From assembly GCF_026627255.1 (NCBI RefSeq), contig NZ_JAPNLM010000016.1, forward strand, positions 31,739 to 95,738: 64,000 bases of DNA. The letters are read 5' to 3'. The translations under genes and the position numbers were made by a program. Positions 42,469 through 51,501 of this stretch are shown one piece after another. Source of the DNA: Streptomyces antarcticus. Its GTDB lineage: Bacteria; Actinomycetota; Actinomycetes; Streptomycetales; Streptomycetaceae. Under the pieces are notes generated by a model. That model was given only the letters and a program-made list of their open reading frames with translations. It ran no database searches and was not told the origin of the DNA. Position 1 is the stretch's first letter, and every line of letters begins with the position of its first letter.

Positions 42469-42999
42469 CTACTGGCCGGGCCCCCGGAACCCCCGCAGCC
42501 GCCGGTACGCCTCCAGCCCGTCCGGCACCCAGGGCCAGCCGCCCTCCGCCACCCGCCGCTCCAGCTCCGCCTCCGGCAGCCAGGTGTGCCAGTCCACCTC
42601 GGAGGCCTGCGGGTCGACCGGCAGCTCGCAGCGCACCTCGTGCACGTACGACCACCAGGACCCGCCCGGCCCCTCGTACAGGAACTTGAACAGCGGTACG
42701 GGCTGCGGCAGCCCGCGTACCCCGAGCTCCTCCTCCGCCTCCCGCAGGGCGGCCTGCGGGTAGTCCTCGCCGGCCCCGACCACCCCGCCCACGAACATGT
42801 CGTAGTACGCGGGGAAGACCAGCTTCGACGCCGTCCGGCGGTGCACGAAGACCCGCCCCGCCGCGTCCCGGGCCCGCACGAACACGCAGCGGTGGATCAG
42901 CCCGCGGGCGTACACCTCGCCGCGCGGCGCCTGCCCCGTCACCCGGTCGTCCCGGTCCACCACGTCCAGCACTTCATCAGCGGCACTCACACGGTTCAT
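42469..42999 (-). CDS. NUDIX hydrolase
   Basis: A 176-residue hydrolase. The Nudix box is GAGEDYPQAALREAEEELG, holding the REUXEE core that binds Mg. The N-terminal DEVLDVVDRDDRVTG and HRCVFVRARDAAGRVFVHRRT match the IPP-isomerase-like or YfcD-type branch. It cleaves a nucleoside diphosphate linked to an unknown group. It lies 9 bases upstream of the DUF202 pair and is probably co-transcribed with it. Confidence 0.9.
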   Translation of the reverse strand: MNRVSAADEVLDVVDRDDRVTGQAPRGEVYARGLIHRCVFVRARDAAGRVFVHRRTASKLVFPAYYDMFVGGVVGAGEDYPQAALREAEEELGVRGLPQPVPLFKFLYEGPGGSWWSYVHEVRCELPVDPQASEVDWHTWLPEAELERRVAEGGWPWVPDGLEAYRRLRGFRGPGQ

Positions 43000-43072
43000 C
43001 CCATCACCCCTGTTGACGGGTTACCGGTCCGTAGCCAAGGATCGCCCCACCACCGACGGAGGACGGGTTCGC

Positions 43073-44728
43073 ATGACGTACGACGCAGACGTGATCGTGA
43101 TCGGGGCCGGGCTCGCGGGCCTGGCGGCCACCGCCGAGCTCGTCGACGCCGGCCGCAAGGTGATCCTGCTCGACCAGGAGCCGGAGCAGTCGATCGGCGG
43201 CCAGGCGCACTGGTCCTTCGGCGGCCTGTTCTTCGTGGACTCGCCCGAGCAGCGCCGGATGCGCATCAAGGACACCCGGGACCTCGCCCTCCAGGACTGG
43301 ATGGGCACCGCCGGGTTCGACCGCGAGCAGGACGCCTGGCCGCGCCGCTGGGCCGAGGCGTACATCGACTTCGCGGCAGGCGAGAAGCGCTCCTGGCTGC
43401 ACCGACAGGGCGTGCGCTTCTTCCCCGTCGTCGGCTGGGCCGAACGCGGCGGCTACGACGCCAACGGCCACGGCAACTCCGTCCCCCGCTTCCACATCAC
43501 CTGGGGCACCGGCCCCGGCCTGGTCGAGCCCTTCGAGCGCCGGGTCCGGGCCGGGGTCGCCCGCGGCCTGGTCCAGCTGAGGTTCCGCCACCGCGTCACC
43601 GGCCTCTCCCGTACCGCGGGCTCCGTGGACACCGTCACCGGCGAGGTCCTGGAGCCCTCCGACGCCGTACGGGGCACCGCGAGCGGCCGCGAGGCCGCCG
43701 GTGCCTTCTCGCTGCGGGCCCAGGCCGTCATCGTGACCAGCGGCGGCATCGGCGGCAACCACGACCTGGTCCGCGCCCAGTGGCCCGCCCGCCTCGGCAC
43801 CCCGCCGCAGCGGATGCTCTCCGGCGTCCCGGCGCACGTGGACGGCCTGATGCTCGGCATCACGGAGGCGGCGGGCGCCAGCCACATCAACAAGGACCGG
43901 ATGTGGCACTACACCGAGGGCATCGAGAACTGGAACCCGATCTGGTCCCGGCACGGCATCCGCATCCTGCCCGGCCCGTCCTCGCTGTGGCTGGACGCCA
44001 CCGGCCGCCGGCTGCCCGTACCGCTCTTCCCGGGCTTCGACACCCTCGGCACCCTCGACCACATCATGAAGACCGGCCACGACCACACCTGGTTCGTGCT
44101 GAACCAGCGGGTCATCGGCAAGGAGTTCGGGCTCTCCGGCTCCGAGCAGAACCCCGACCTCACCGGCAGGTCCGTCCGCCAGGTCATCGGCCGGGCGCGC
44201 CAGGCCGTACCGGGGCCGGTCAAGGCGTTCATGGACAACGGCGCCGACTTCGTCGTCGAGCGGGACCTGTCCGCCCTGGTCCGCGGGATGAACGCGGTCA
44301 CCAAGGAGGACCTGCTCGACGAGCCGACCGTCCGCGACCAGATCGTGGCGCGGGACCGGGAGATCGCGAACCCCTTCACCAAGGACCTCCAGGTGATGGC
44401 GATCCACGGAGCCCGCAAGTACCTCGGCGACAAACTGATCCGTACGGCGGCCCCGCACCGGATCCTGGACCCCGCGGCCGGTCCGCTGATCGCCGTCCGG
44501 CTCTCGATCCTGACCCGCAAGTCGCTCGGCGGCCTGGAGACGGACCTCTCCTCGCGGGTCCTCACGCCGGAGGGCGAGCCGCTGCCCGGCGTCTACGCGG
44601 CGGGCGAGGCGGCCGGATTCGGCGGCGGCGGCGTGCACGGCTACCGGGCCCTGGAGGGCACCTTCCTCGGCGGCTGCGTCTTCTCGGGCCGGGCGGCGGG
44701 CCGGGCGGCCGCCCGGGCGGTCGGCTGA
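43073..44728 (+). CDS. FAD-binding dehydrogenase (fumarate reductase/ketosteroid dehydrogenase-like)
   Basis: A 551-residue flavoprotein. The FAD motif is DVIVIGAGLAGLAATAEL, followed by EQSIGGQAHWSFGGLFFVD. The C-terminus GVYAAGEAAGFGGGGVHGYRALEGTFLGGC closes the FAD site. It has no signal peptide. Members remove or add hydrogen across a C-C bond in steroids or similar molecules; the substrate is unknown. The ATG at 43073 follows GGAGGACGGG. It is divergent from the NUDIX gene, and a TTGACG at 43014 could be its -35 box. Confidence 0.9.
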   Translation: MTYDADVIVIGAGLAGLAATAELVDAGRKVILLDQEPEQSIGGQAHWSFGGLFFVDSPEQRRMRIKDTRDLALQDWMGTAGFDREQDAWPRRWAEAYIDFAAGEKRSWLHRQGVRFFPVVGWAERGGYDANGHGNSVPRFHITWGTGPGLVEPFERRVRAGVARGLVQLRFRHRVTGLSRTAGSVDTVTGEVLEPSDAVRGTASGREAAGAFSLRAQAVIVTSGGIGGNHDLVRAQWPARLGTPPQRMLSGVPAHVDGLMLGITEAAGASHINKDRMWHYTEGIENWNPIWSRHGIRILPGPSSLWLDATGRRLPVPLFPGFDTLGTLDHIMKTGHDHTWFVLNQRVIGKEFGLSGSEQNPDLTGRSVRQVIGRARQAVPGPVKAFMDNGADFVVERDLSALVRGMNAVTKEDLLDEPTVRDQIVARDREIANPFTKDLQVMAIHGARKYLGDKLIRTAAPHRILDPAAGPLIAVRLSILTRKSLGGLETDLSSRVLTPEGEPLPGVYAAGEAAGFGGGGVHGYRALEGTFLGGCVFSGRAAGRAAARAVG

Positions 44729-44792
44729 GCCAGGCCGCACCGGTCAGCCGGGCGGAGCCGCCCCGCCCGGCGGCCCCGCCGCGGGGTGGGTT

Positions 44793-45218
44793 TCAGGCCA
44801 GCCGCTCCACGACCCGGAACCGCTCCGCCACCACCCGCGTGTCGTCGTCGACCGTGTACGCCGGATCCCCGATGGCCTCCCGCATCGGCGCGCTGTGCCA
44901 GAACCGCTCGTGCGCGGCGCGCCATTCGGCCACCGATCCGTAGCCCTCGCCCTCGTCAAGCGCGTGCCGCAGGTCCACGTCGGCCAGCCGCACCACCCGG
45001 ACCCCGGTCACCTCCACGACGGCCACCGGCCGCTCGTCGGAATCCACCAGCACCGCCCGCTGCCCGGCCTCGGGCAGCGGCTCGCCCACCGCCTCGTACT
45101 CGGGCAGCAGCCCGGTGGTGGAAGTCTTCGCGCCGCTCAGCACGGCCGCCACCAACGTGTCGCGCAGCGGTCCGGGGAACCCCAGCAGGTACGGGGGAAG
45201 ATCGTCGTACGAGGTCAT
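44793..45218 (-). CDS. ASCH-domain protein
   Basis: A 141-residue ASCH (PUA-like beta-barrel) protein. Visible are GAKTSTTGLL, VVEVTGVRVVRLADVD, EGYGSVAEWRAAHERFW and DDDTRVVAERFRVV. ASCH proteins bind RNA, and some are N4-acetylcytidine hydrolases; I cannot tell which applies. The ATG at 45218 lacks a strong ribosome binding site. It stands alone. Confidence 0.88.
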   Translation of the reverse strand: MTSYDDLPPYLLGFPGPLRDTLVAAVLSGAKTSTTGLLPEYEAVGEPLPEAGQRAVLVDSDERPVAVVEVTGVRVVRLADVDLRHALDEGEGYGSVAEWRAAHERFWHSAPMREAIGDPAYTVDDDTRVVAERFRVVERLA

Positions 45219-45355
45219 GATCCGACCCTACGGCAGGGCCGCCCACCTCGCCGAACCGGCACGAGCGCCCCAACTCTCATCGCCCGCCATGCAGTTGAAA
45301 CCCGCCACGCAGTGGACTGGACCTTGACTCGGAGCTGTGCGTACCGCTTTGCTGT

Positions 45356-45447
45356 CGGTGATCACCGGTTCGCTCACCGGTACGAAACCCCGACCATCCG
45401 GCCGCACCATTCACGTGCAACATGCACGCGTTTCGGCCGGTGCATGT
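45356..45447. promoter_or_regulatory. cluster of palindromes upstream of the TPR-like gene
   Basis: Within a 262-base gap there is a perfect 12-base palindrome CGGTGATCACCG at 45356-45367. A second is CGTGCA-ACA-TGCACG at 45414-45428. A third inverted repeat pairs ACATGCAC (45420-45427) with GTGCATGT (45440-45447). The last two share half-sites and lie about 35-65 bases before the start codon, which suits cooperative binding of a regulator. Confidence 0.55.
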
Positions 45448-45480
45448 CCCGTCCGCCCGCGTCCTGGAGGGAAACCGCGG

Positions 45481-46428
45481 ATGTCCCCGCCTCCGCCGCC
45501 CCTCGGCCGCGCCCGCAAGCGTGACGCCCAGCTCTTCGACCCGGCCCTGTGTGACGCCGAACTCGTCGACGTACGCACGCAGTTCAGCCAGGGCCGCTGG
45601 GCCAAGGCCCGCACCCTGCTCGTCGGTACCGGCGACGACTGGGACCGCCGCGGCCACCGCGTCGTCGTCCTCGCCGAGACCCCGGCGGCCGGCGCCTGGG
45701 CCCGCGAATGGCTGCTCGCCGAACCGGGCAGCGCCGACGCCTCCACCCTCCTGGCCTGCGCCGCCGTCTTCACCGCGCTGCGCGGCAAGGGCTCGCCGGC
45801 CGCCGCCGAGGAGGCCTGCCGCCGCGCCGCCGCCCTCCAGCCCGCGGACCCCACGCCCTGGCTGGGCCTGCTCCTCCTCTCGCGCGCCTTCGGCACCGAG
45901 GAGGAGTTCAGCCGCCACTTCGACCAGGTCCGGGCCCGCCACCGCGAGCACCACCACGCCCACCACCTGATGGTCGCCCGGCTCGCCGAGCGCGTTTGCG
46001 CCACCGGCCAGGACCCGCTCCACGAGGTGTACGACTTCGCGGCCTGGGCCGCCGAGGAGTCCCCGGCCGACTCCCCGCTCGCCGTGCTCCCCGTCATCGC
46101 GCACGCCGAGCGCTACCGCGTGCTCGCCGCCCTCCACGGCCACGGACCCGAGCACGCCGCCGACCACTGGTCCGGACGCCGCGCCCGCCAGGTGCTGCGC
46201 TCCGCCTTCGACTGGTGGCTGGAGTGGGAGCGCGAGGACCATCCGCGCAACCGGGTCGACCTCAACTTCCTGGCCCACGCGAAGCTCTGCGAGGGCCGCC
46301 CCGCCGAGGCCGCCGCCCTCTTCCACCGGATCGGCAGCCACGCGACCAGCGCCCCCTGGTCCTATCCGGACCTCGACCCGCACAAGGCCTTCCTCGCCGC
46401 GCGCAGTGCCGCGCTCGGCACCGCCTGA
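45481..46428 (+). CDS. TPR-like hypothetical protein
   Basis: A 315-residue soluble protein with an alpha-helical, Ala-rich repeat-like pattern (AEEACRRAAALQPADPTPWLG, RARHREHHHAHHLMVARLAE, AKLCEGRPAEAAALFHRIG). This suggests tetratricopeptide-type scaffolding, though no repeat is perfect. Conserved Trp/His stretches include DWWLEWEREDHPRNRVDLNF. The ATG at 45481 follows TGGAGGGAAACC. It lies 39 bases before an amino-acid permease gene and is likely co-transcribed, so it may modulate that permease or a shared pathway. Function unknown. Confidence 0.78.
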   Translation: MSPPPPPLGRARKRDAQLFDPALCDAELVDVRTQFSQGRWAKARTLLVGTGDDWDRRGHRVVVLAETPAAGAWAREWLLAEPGSADASTLLACAAVFTALRGKGSPAAAEEACRRAAALQPADPTPWLGLLLLSRAFGTEEEFSRHFDQVRARHREHHHAHHLMVARLAERVCATGQDPLHEVYDFAAWAAEESPADSPLAVLPVIAHAERYRVLAALHGHGPEHAADHWSGRRARQVLRSAFDWWLEWEREDHPRNRVDLNFLAHAKLCEGRPAEAAALFHRIGSHATSAPWSYPDLDPHKAFLAARSAALGTA

Positions 46429-46467
46429 CCCTCCCCGGAACACCCGTACTCCCGAAAGGACGCCGCC

Positions 46468-48012
46468 ATGCCGACGGGCAGATCCACCACGCTCCAAGAC
46501 CCGCCCGAGATACGCACGTACAAGGGCCAGGACCGCGCCCTGCGCGCCGACCGCCTGGGCACCGCCGGACTGCTGCTGTCCGTGCTCGCCGCCAGCGCGC
46601 CCCTGATGGTCGTCGCCGGCGTCATGCCCACGACCTTCGGCGTCATGGGCATCGTCGGCCAGCCGCTGCTCTTCGTCATCCTCGGCATCGTCCTCGCGCT
46701 CTTCAGCATCGGCTACGCCGAGATGAGCCGGCACGTCCACAACGCCGGCGCGTTCTACGCGTACATCGCCCGCGGCCTCGGCCCCACCGCCGGCGCGGGC
46801 GCCTCGCTCGTCGCCCTCGTCGCGTACAGCGCCATGCAGGTCGGCGTCTACGGCATCCTCGGCTTCGAGATCTCGGGCATCTTCGCCACCTACCTGGACA
46901 TCGAACTGGCCTGGTGGATCCCGGCCCTGCTCGCCGTCGCCGCCGTCGCCGCCCTCGGCTGGCTGAAGATCGACCTCAACGCCAAGGTCCTCGGCGTCCT
47001 GCTCCTCATCGAGTGCGTCCTCGTCGTCATCTTCGACGTCGCCGCCCTCGGCCAGCCCGGCCCCGAAGGCCTCTCGCTCCACGCCTTCAACCCCGAGACC
47101 CTCACCGGCGCCGGCCTCGGCACCGCCCTGTGCTTCTGCATCGCCGCCTTCGTCGGCTTCGAGCAGTCCCCGGTGTACGCCGAGGAGACCAGCAAGCCGC
47201 ACATCGTCGTCTCCCGGGTGATGTTCCTCGCCGTCGGCTTCGTCGCCCTCTTCTTCGCCTTCAGCGCCTGGGCCCTGACCGTCGCCACCGGCCCCTCCGA
47301 GGTCGTCAAGACCTCTGCCGAAGCCGGCCCCGGCCTGCTCTTCCAGCTCACGCAGGAGCGCCTCGGCGGCACCTTCACCGACGTCCTGCACGTGCTCTTC
47401 GTGACCGGCATGTTCGCGGCCGTCCTCAGCTTCCACAACGTGGTCGCCCGCTACGCCTTCGCCATGGGCCGCGAGGGCCTCCTCCCGGCCGCCTTCGGCC
47501 GCACCAACCCCGGAACCGGAGCCCCCGGCACCGGCTCCCTGCTCCAGACCGGCATCGCCACCGTCGTCGTGATCGCCTTCGCCGTCACCGACGACCTGCC
47601 CGCCGGCGACCCGACCGCCCCCGTGCTGCACCTCTTCACCTGGATGGGCAGCGTCGGCGCCCTCGGCATCACCCTCCTGATGGCCGCCGCATCCTTCGCC
47701 GTCATCGCCTTCTTCGTCCGCCGCGGCACCGCCGGCGCCCAGGTCTGGCGCCTCGCCGCGGCCGGCGCCGCCGGCCTCGCGCTCCTCGGCATCGCCGTCT
47801 ACACCGTCAAGGACTTCGGCGTCCTCGTCGGCGCCGAGAAGGGCTCCGCCCTCAGCTGGGCCCTGCCCGGCATCATCGGCGCGGCCGTCGTGATCGGCCT
47901 GCTGTACGGGGCGCTGCTGCGCCGTCGCCGCCCCGAGGTGCACGCCCGCATCGGCCTGGGCAACGAGGCCTTCCGTCTCGACCAGGCGGCAGAGGCCGAC
48001 ACCGGCGACTAG
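46468..48012 (+). CDS. APC-superfamily amino-acid permease
   Basis: A 514-residue transporter with about 12 membrane helices. The first helix carries LLLSVLAASAPLMVVAGVMP; FVGFEQSPVYAEETSKPH is the conserved loop after helix 6. The short cytoplasmic ends are charged. It should import an amino acid or amine by proton symport; the substrate is unknown. The ATG follows GAAAGGA. It ends in front of a strong hairpin terminator. Confidence 0.92.
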   Translation: MPTGRSTTLQDPPEIRTYKGQDRALRADRLGTAGLLLSVLAASAPLMVVAGVMPTTFGVMGIVGQPLLFVILGIVLALFSIGYAEMSRHVHNAGAFYAYIARGLGPTAGAGASLVALVAYSAMQVGVYGILGFEISGIFATYLDIELAWWIPALLAVAAVAALGWLKIDLNAKVLGVLLLIECVLVVIFDVAALGQPGPEGLSLHAFNPETLTGAGLGTALCFCIAAFVGFEQSPVYAEETSKPHIVVSRVMFLAVGFVALFFAFSAWALTVATGPSEVVKTSAEAGPGLLFQLTQERLGGTFTDVLHVLFVTGMFAAVLSFHNVVARYAFAMGREGLLPAAFGRTNPGTGAPGTGSLLQTGIATVVVIAFAVTDDLPAGDPTAPVLHLFTWMGSVGALGITLLMAAASFAVIAFFVRRGTAGAQVWRLAAAGAAGLALLGIAVYTVKDFGVLVGAEKGSALSWALPGIIGAAVVIGLLYGALLRRRRPEVHARIGLGNEAFRLDQAAEADTGD

Positions 48013-48032
48013 CCTCGCTTTCCAGCTCCACG

Positions 48033-48072
48033 GAAGCCCCCGACATCCCATTCCAAGGTCGTCGGGGGCTTC
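48033..48072 (+). terminator. terminator after the permease
   Basis: GAAGCCCCCGAC pairs perfectly with GTCGGGGGCTTC over 12 bases around a 16-base loop, 20 bases after the permease stop. Confidence 0.8.
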
Positions 48073-48222
48073 GGTGCGCGTAGGGGTGATTTTGGCGGGT
48101 GGCGGAGGCCCATGGTCTCCTGGGGCGATCAAAACGGCCGGACCACCGCACAGGGGACATCACCACCTCCCCGCGCGGCTGCCCGGGCCCTGCCTGTCCC
48201 ACCCACGAAGGCGAAGTCGTAC

Positions 48223-49686
48223 ATGAGTGACCTGAGTGACCGCACCCTGGCCGAGGCGCCCGCCCCGCCGTCGGCCCCGGCGGCGCCCGCCCGCCACGTC
48301 GATGCCGGCGACGAGGGCTACAGCAAGGACCTCAAGTCCCGCCACATCAACATGATCGCGATCGGCGGGGCGATCGGCACCGGCCTGTTCCTCGGCGCCG
48401 GCGGCCGCCTCGCCGGAGCCGGCCCCTCCCTCGCCATCGCCTACGCCGTGTGCGGCGTCTTCGCCTTCTTCGTCGTCCGCGCACTCGGCGAGCTCGTGCT
48501 CTACCGCCCCTCCTCCGGAGCCTTCGTCTCCTACGCCCGCGAGTTCATGGGGGAGAAGGGCGCCTACACGGCCGGCTGGCTGTACTTCCTGAACTGGTCC
48601 ACGACCACCGTCGCCGACATCACGGCCGCCGCCACCTACGCCCACTTCTGGTCACTGTTCACCGACGTCCCCCAATGGGTCCTCGCCTTCATCGCCCTCG
48701 CCATCGTCCTCACCGCGAACCTGATCTCGGTGAAGTACTTCGGCGAGATGGAGTTCTGGTTCTCCCTGGTCAAGGTCGCCGCCCTGACGGTCTTCCTGCT
48801 CGTCGGCATCTACCTCGTCGCCACCAGCCACCCCATCGACGGCCACACCCCGGGCCTGTCCACCATCACCGACAGCGGCGGGCTCTTCCCCGTCGGCATG
48901 CTCCCCATGCTCCTGGTGATCCAGGGCGTGGTCTTCGCGTACGCCTCCGTCGAGCTCTGCGGCGTCGCCGCCGGCGAGACCGAGAACCCCGAGAAGATCA
49001 TGCCGAAGGCGATCAACTCGATCATGTGGCGCGTCGGCATCTTCTACGTCGGCTCGGTCGTCCTCCTCGCGCTGCTGCTCCCGTACACCGCGTACTCCTC
49101 CGGCCAGAGCCCCTTCGTCACCGTCTTCGACAAGCTGGGCATCCCCGGCGCCGCGGGCATCATGAACCTGGTCGTCCTGACCGCCGCCCTCTCCAGCCTG
49201 AACTCCGGCCTCTACTCCACGGGCCGCATCCTGCGCTCGATGGCCATGTCCGGCTCCGCCCCCAAGTTCACCGGCGTCATGAACAAGGGCAAGGTCCCCT
49301 ACGGCGGAGTCCTCTTCACCGCCGCCTTCGGCATCGCGGGCGTGGGCCTCAACTACTTCATGCCGGCCGACGCCTTCGAGATCGTCCTGAACTTCGCCTC
49401 GCTCGGCATCCTGGGCACCTGGGCGATGGTCATGCTCTGCTCGCTCCACTTCTGGCGCCGCGCCCGCCAGGGCCTCCTGGAGCGCCCCGCCTACCGGCTG
49501 CCCTGGGCCCCGTACACCCAGCTCGTGACCCTGGTCTTCCTCGTCACGGTCCTGGTCCTGATGTGGTCCGACGGCGGCGTGGGCCGCACCACGGTCATGT
49601 GCGTCCCGCTCATCGGCGCGGCCCTGGTGGGCGGCTGGTACCTGGTCCGCCGCCGCGTGGCGGAGATCGCCGCCGCCCGCGACTGA
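48223..49686 (+). CDS. amino-acid permease (GABA/asparagine permease-like)
   Basis: A 487-residue APC transporter. The N-terminal core KSRHINMIAIGGAIGTGLFL is the AAT-family signature. ELCGVAAGETENPEK follows helix 6 and LNSGLYSTGRILRSMA is the usual loop of the amino-acid permease branch. About 12 helices. It imports an amino acid with protons. The ATG at 48223 is chosen by alignment with family N-termini; the ribosome binding site is weak. It has its own transcription unit, framed by terminators on both sides. Confidence 0.93.
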   Translation: MSDLSDRTLAEAPAPPSAPAAPARHVDAGDEGYSKDLKSRHINMIAIGGAIGTGLFLGAGGRLAGAGPSLAIAYAVCGVFAFFVVRALGELVLYRPSSGAFVSYAREFMGEKGAYTAGWLYFLNWSTTTVADITAAATYAHFWSLFTDVPQWVLAFIALAIVLTANLISVKYFGEMEFWFSLVKVAALTVFLLVGIYLVATSHPIDGHTPGLSTITDSGGLFPVGMLPMLLVIQGVVFAYASVELCGVAAGETENPEKIMPKAINSIMWRVGIFYVGSVVLLALLLPYTAYSSGQSPFVTVFDKLGIPGAAGIMNLVVLTAALSSLNSGLYSTGRILRSMAMSGSAPKFTGVMNKGKVPYGGVLFTAAFGIAGVGLNYFMPADAFEIVLNFASLGILGTWAMVMLCSLHFWRRARQGLLERPAYRLPWAPYTQLVTLVFLVTVLVLMWSDGGVGRTTVMCVPLIGAALVGGWYLVRRRVAEIAAARD

Positions 49687-49761
49687 CCCCAGCCCCCCGG
49701 GTACGGGGCCCCCACCGCGGGGCCCCGCACCCGGGCATGCCCACGACGCCGGGACAACGAA

Positions 49762-49787
49762 AAGGACCCCGCCGAAGCGGGGTCCTT
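49762..49787. terminator. bidirectional terminator between permease and tRNA-Leu
   Basis: AAGGACCCCGC and its exact inverse GCGGGGTCCTT around a CGAA tetraloop, an 11-base perfect stem followed by TCTTCT on the plus strand. It can end both the rightward permease transcript and the leftward tRNA transcript. Confidence 0.88.
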
Positions 49788-49793
49788 CTTCTG

Positions 49794-49878
49794 TGTCCGA
49801 GGGGGGACTTGAACCCCCACGCCCGATAAAGGGCACTAGCACCTCAAGCTAGCGCGTCTGCCATTCCGCCACCCGGAC
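49794..49878 (-). tRNA. tRNA-Leu (anticodon GAG)
   Basis: An 85-base class II tRNA. The acceptor arm GTCCGGG pairs with CTCGGAC (one G-T wobble). The anticodon arm is CTAGC-TTGAGGT-GCTAG with anticodon GAG, reading CUC and CUU. A long variable arm (TGCCCTTTATCGGGCG) and the T-arm GGGGGTTCAAGTCCCCC are present. CCA is not encoded. The terminator follows directly. Confidence 0.96.
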
Positions 49879-50046
49879 AAGGTGTCTGTCTCGCGTCCCT
49901 CGCGGGCCGTTCCGACGTGGAAAACATTACCAAACATTCCGGGGTCCCCGATCACACCCCCCGGCGGCCGGGGATCGCCCTTGGGGAGAACGGCCCGGGG
50001 GGCGAGGATGGGAGACAGTCCGGTACTGATCAGTGGGAGGAACAGC

Positions 50047-51372
50047 GTGAGCGAGTCGAGCGCGGGCAGGACCGTTTCCGGCCAGGACGAGGTAGTGGAC
50101 CTCTGCCGGGACCTCATCCGGATCGACACCAGCAACTACGGAGACCACTCGGGCCCCGGCGAGCGCAAGGCGGCCGAGTGGGTCGCCGAGCAGCTCGCGG
50201 AGGTCGGGCTGGAACCGCAGATCTTCGAGTCGCACAAGGGGCGCGCCTCGACGGTGGCGCGGATCGAGGGCGAGGATCCGTCGCGGCCGGCCCTGCTGAT
50301 CCACGGGCACACCGACGTGGTCCCGGCCAACGCCGCCGACTGGACCTACGACCCCTTCGCGGGCGAGATCGCCGACGGCTGCCTATGGGGCCGCGGCGCC
50401 GTCGACATGAAGGACATGGACGCGATGACGCTGGCCGTCGTGCGCGACCGCATGCGCAGCGGGCGCAAGCCCCCGCGCGACATCGTGCTGGCCTTCCTCG
50501 CGGACGAGGAGGCGGGCGGGATCTACGGGGCCCGGTACCTCGTCGACAAGCACCCGGCGCTGTTCGAGGGCGTCACCGAGGCGATCGGCGAGGTCGGCGG
50601 CTTCTCCTTCACCGTCAACGAGAACCTGCGCCTCTACCTGGTGGAGACCGCCCAGAAGGGCATGCACTGGATGCGCCTGACGGTGGAGGGCACCGCCGGC
50701 CACGGATCCATGACCAACAACGACAACGCCATCACGGAGCTGTGCGAGGCCGTCGGCCGGCTCGGCCGCCACCAGTGGCCGGTGCGGGTGACCAAGACCG
50801 TACGGTCGTTCCTGGACGAGCTCTCGGACGCGCTCGGCACCCCGCTGGACCCCGACAACATGGACGCCACCCTCGCCAAGCTGGGCGGCATCGCCAAGAT
50901 GGTCGGCGCCACATTGCGCAACTCCGCCGCCCCGACGATGCTCGGCGCCGGCTACAAGGTCAACGTGATCCCCGGCCAGGCCACGGCGCACGTGGACGGC
51001 CGTTTCCTGCCGGGGTACGAGGACGAGTTCTTCGCCGACCTCGACCGGATCCTCGGCCCGCGGGTGAAGCGGGAGGACGTGCACGGGGACAAGGCGCTGG
51101 AGACGGACTTCGACGGGCGGCTCGTCGACGCCATGCAGGGCGCGCTGCGGGCCGAGGACCCCATCGCGCGGGCGGTCCCGTACATGCTGTCGGGCGGCAC
51201 GGACGCGAAGTCCTTCGACGACCTCGGCATCCGCTGCTTCGGCTTCGCGCCGCTGCAGCTCCCGCCGGAGCTGGACTTCGCCGGGATGTTCCACGGGGTG
51301 GACGAGCGGGTGCCGGTCGACGGGCTGAAGTTCGGCGTGCGGGTGCTCGACCGGTTCATCGACAACGCCTGA
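50047..51372 (+). CDS. M20-family metallopeptidase
   Basis: A 441-residue dizinc peptidase or amidohydrolase. Metal ligands are in LIHGHTDVVPA (His, Asp), GRGAVDMKDMDA (Asp) and AFLADEEAGG (catalytic and ligand Glu). GTAGHGSM marks the dimerisation lid with its His, and SGGTDAKSF lies near the end, with a last His in GMFHGVDE. It is cytoplasmic and removes an amino acid from a dipeptide or N-acyl amino acid. The GTG at 50047 follows GGGAGGAACAGC. The preceding 170 bases hold its promoter and that of the tRNA on the other strand. Confidence 0.93.
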   Translation: MSESSAGRTVSGQDEVVDLCRDLIRIDTSNYGDHSGPGERKAAEWVAEQLAEVGLEPQIFESHKGRASTVARIEGEDPSRPALLIHGHTDVVPANAADWTYDPFAGEIADGCLWGRGAVDMKDMDAMTLAVVRDRMRSGRKPPRDIVLAFLADEEAGGIYGARYLVDKHPALFEGVTEAIGEVGGFSFTVNENLRLYLVETAQKGMHWMRLTVEGTAGHGSMTNNDNAITELCEAVGRLGRHQWPVRVTKTVRSFLDELSDALGTPLDPDNMDATLAKLGGIAKMVGATLRNSAAPTMLGAGYKVNVIPGQATAHVDGRFLPGYEDEFFADLDRILGPRVKREDVHGDKALETDFDGRLVDAMQGALRAEDPIARAVPYMLSGGTDAKSFDDLGIRCFGFAPLQLPPELDFAGMFHGVDERVPVDGLKFGVRVLDRFIDNA

Positions 51373-51387
51373 GATTCGCAGAGGTGT

Positions 51388-51416
51388 GCGCATTCCACTG
51401 AGAAGAGTGAATGCGC
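51388..51416 (+). terminator. terminator after the M20 peptidase
   Basis: GCGCATTC-C-ACT pairs with AGTGAATGCGC around a 6-base loop, an 11-base stem with one bulged C, 16 bases after the stop codon. Confidence 0.65.
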
Positions 51417-51425
51417 TCATACGCT

Positions 51426-51453
51426 CGTAGCCCTGGTGATCCCTCCTCGTTAC
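51426..51453 (+). promoter_or_regulatory. probable sigma-BldN promoter of chpH
   Basis: CGTAGC, then exactly 16 bases, then CGTTAC. The consensus I recall for BldN is CGTAAC-N16-CGTTGA, so this matches 5 of 6 and 4 of 6. Chaplin genes are known BldN targets. It lies about 50 bases upstream of the chpH start. Confidence 0.6.
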
Positions 51454-51460
51454 AGGTGGT

Positions 51461-51481
51461 GCGGTCCGCGGCTGGGACCGC
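51461..51481 (+). promoter_or_regulatory. 5' leader hairpin of chpH
   Basis: GCGGTCC pairs with GGACCGC around a 7-base loop, ending 9 bases before the TAGGAGG ribosome binding site. If it forms in the leader RNA it could affect message stability or translation. Confidence 0.4.
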
Positions 51482-51501
51482 ATTGCCTACTAGGAGGAAA
51501 A

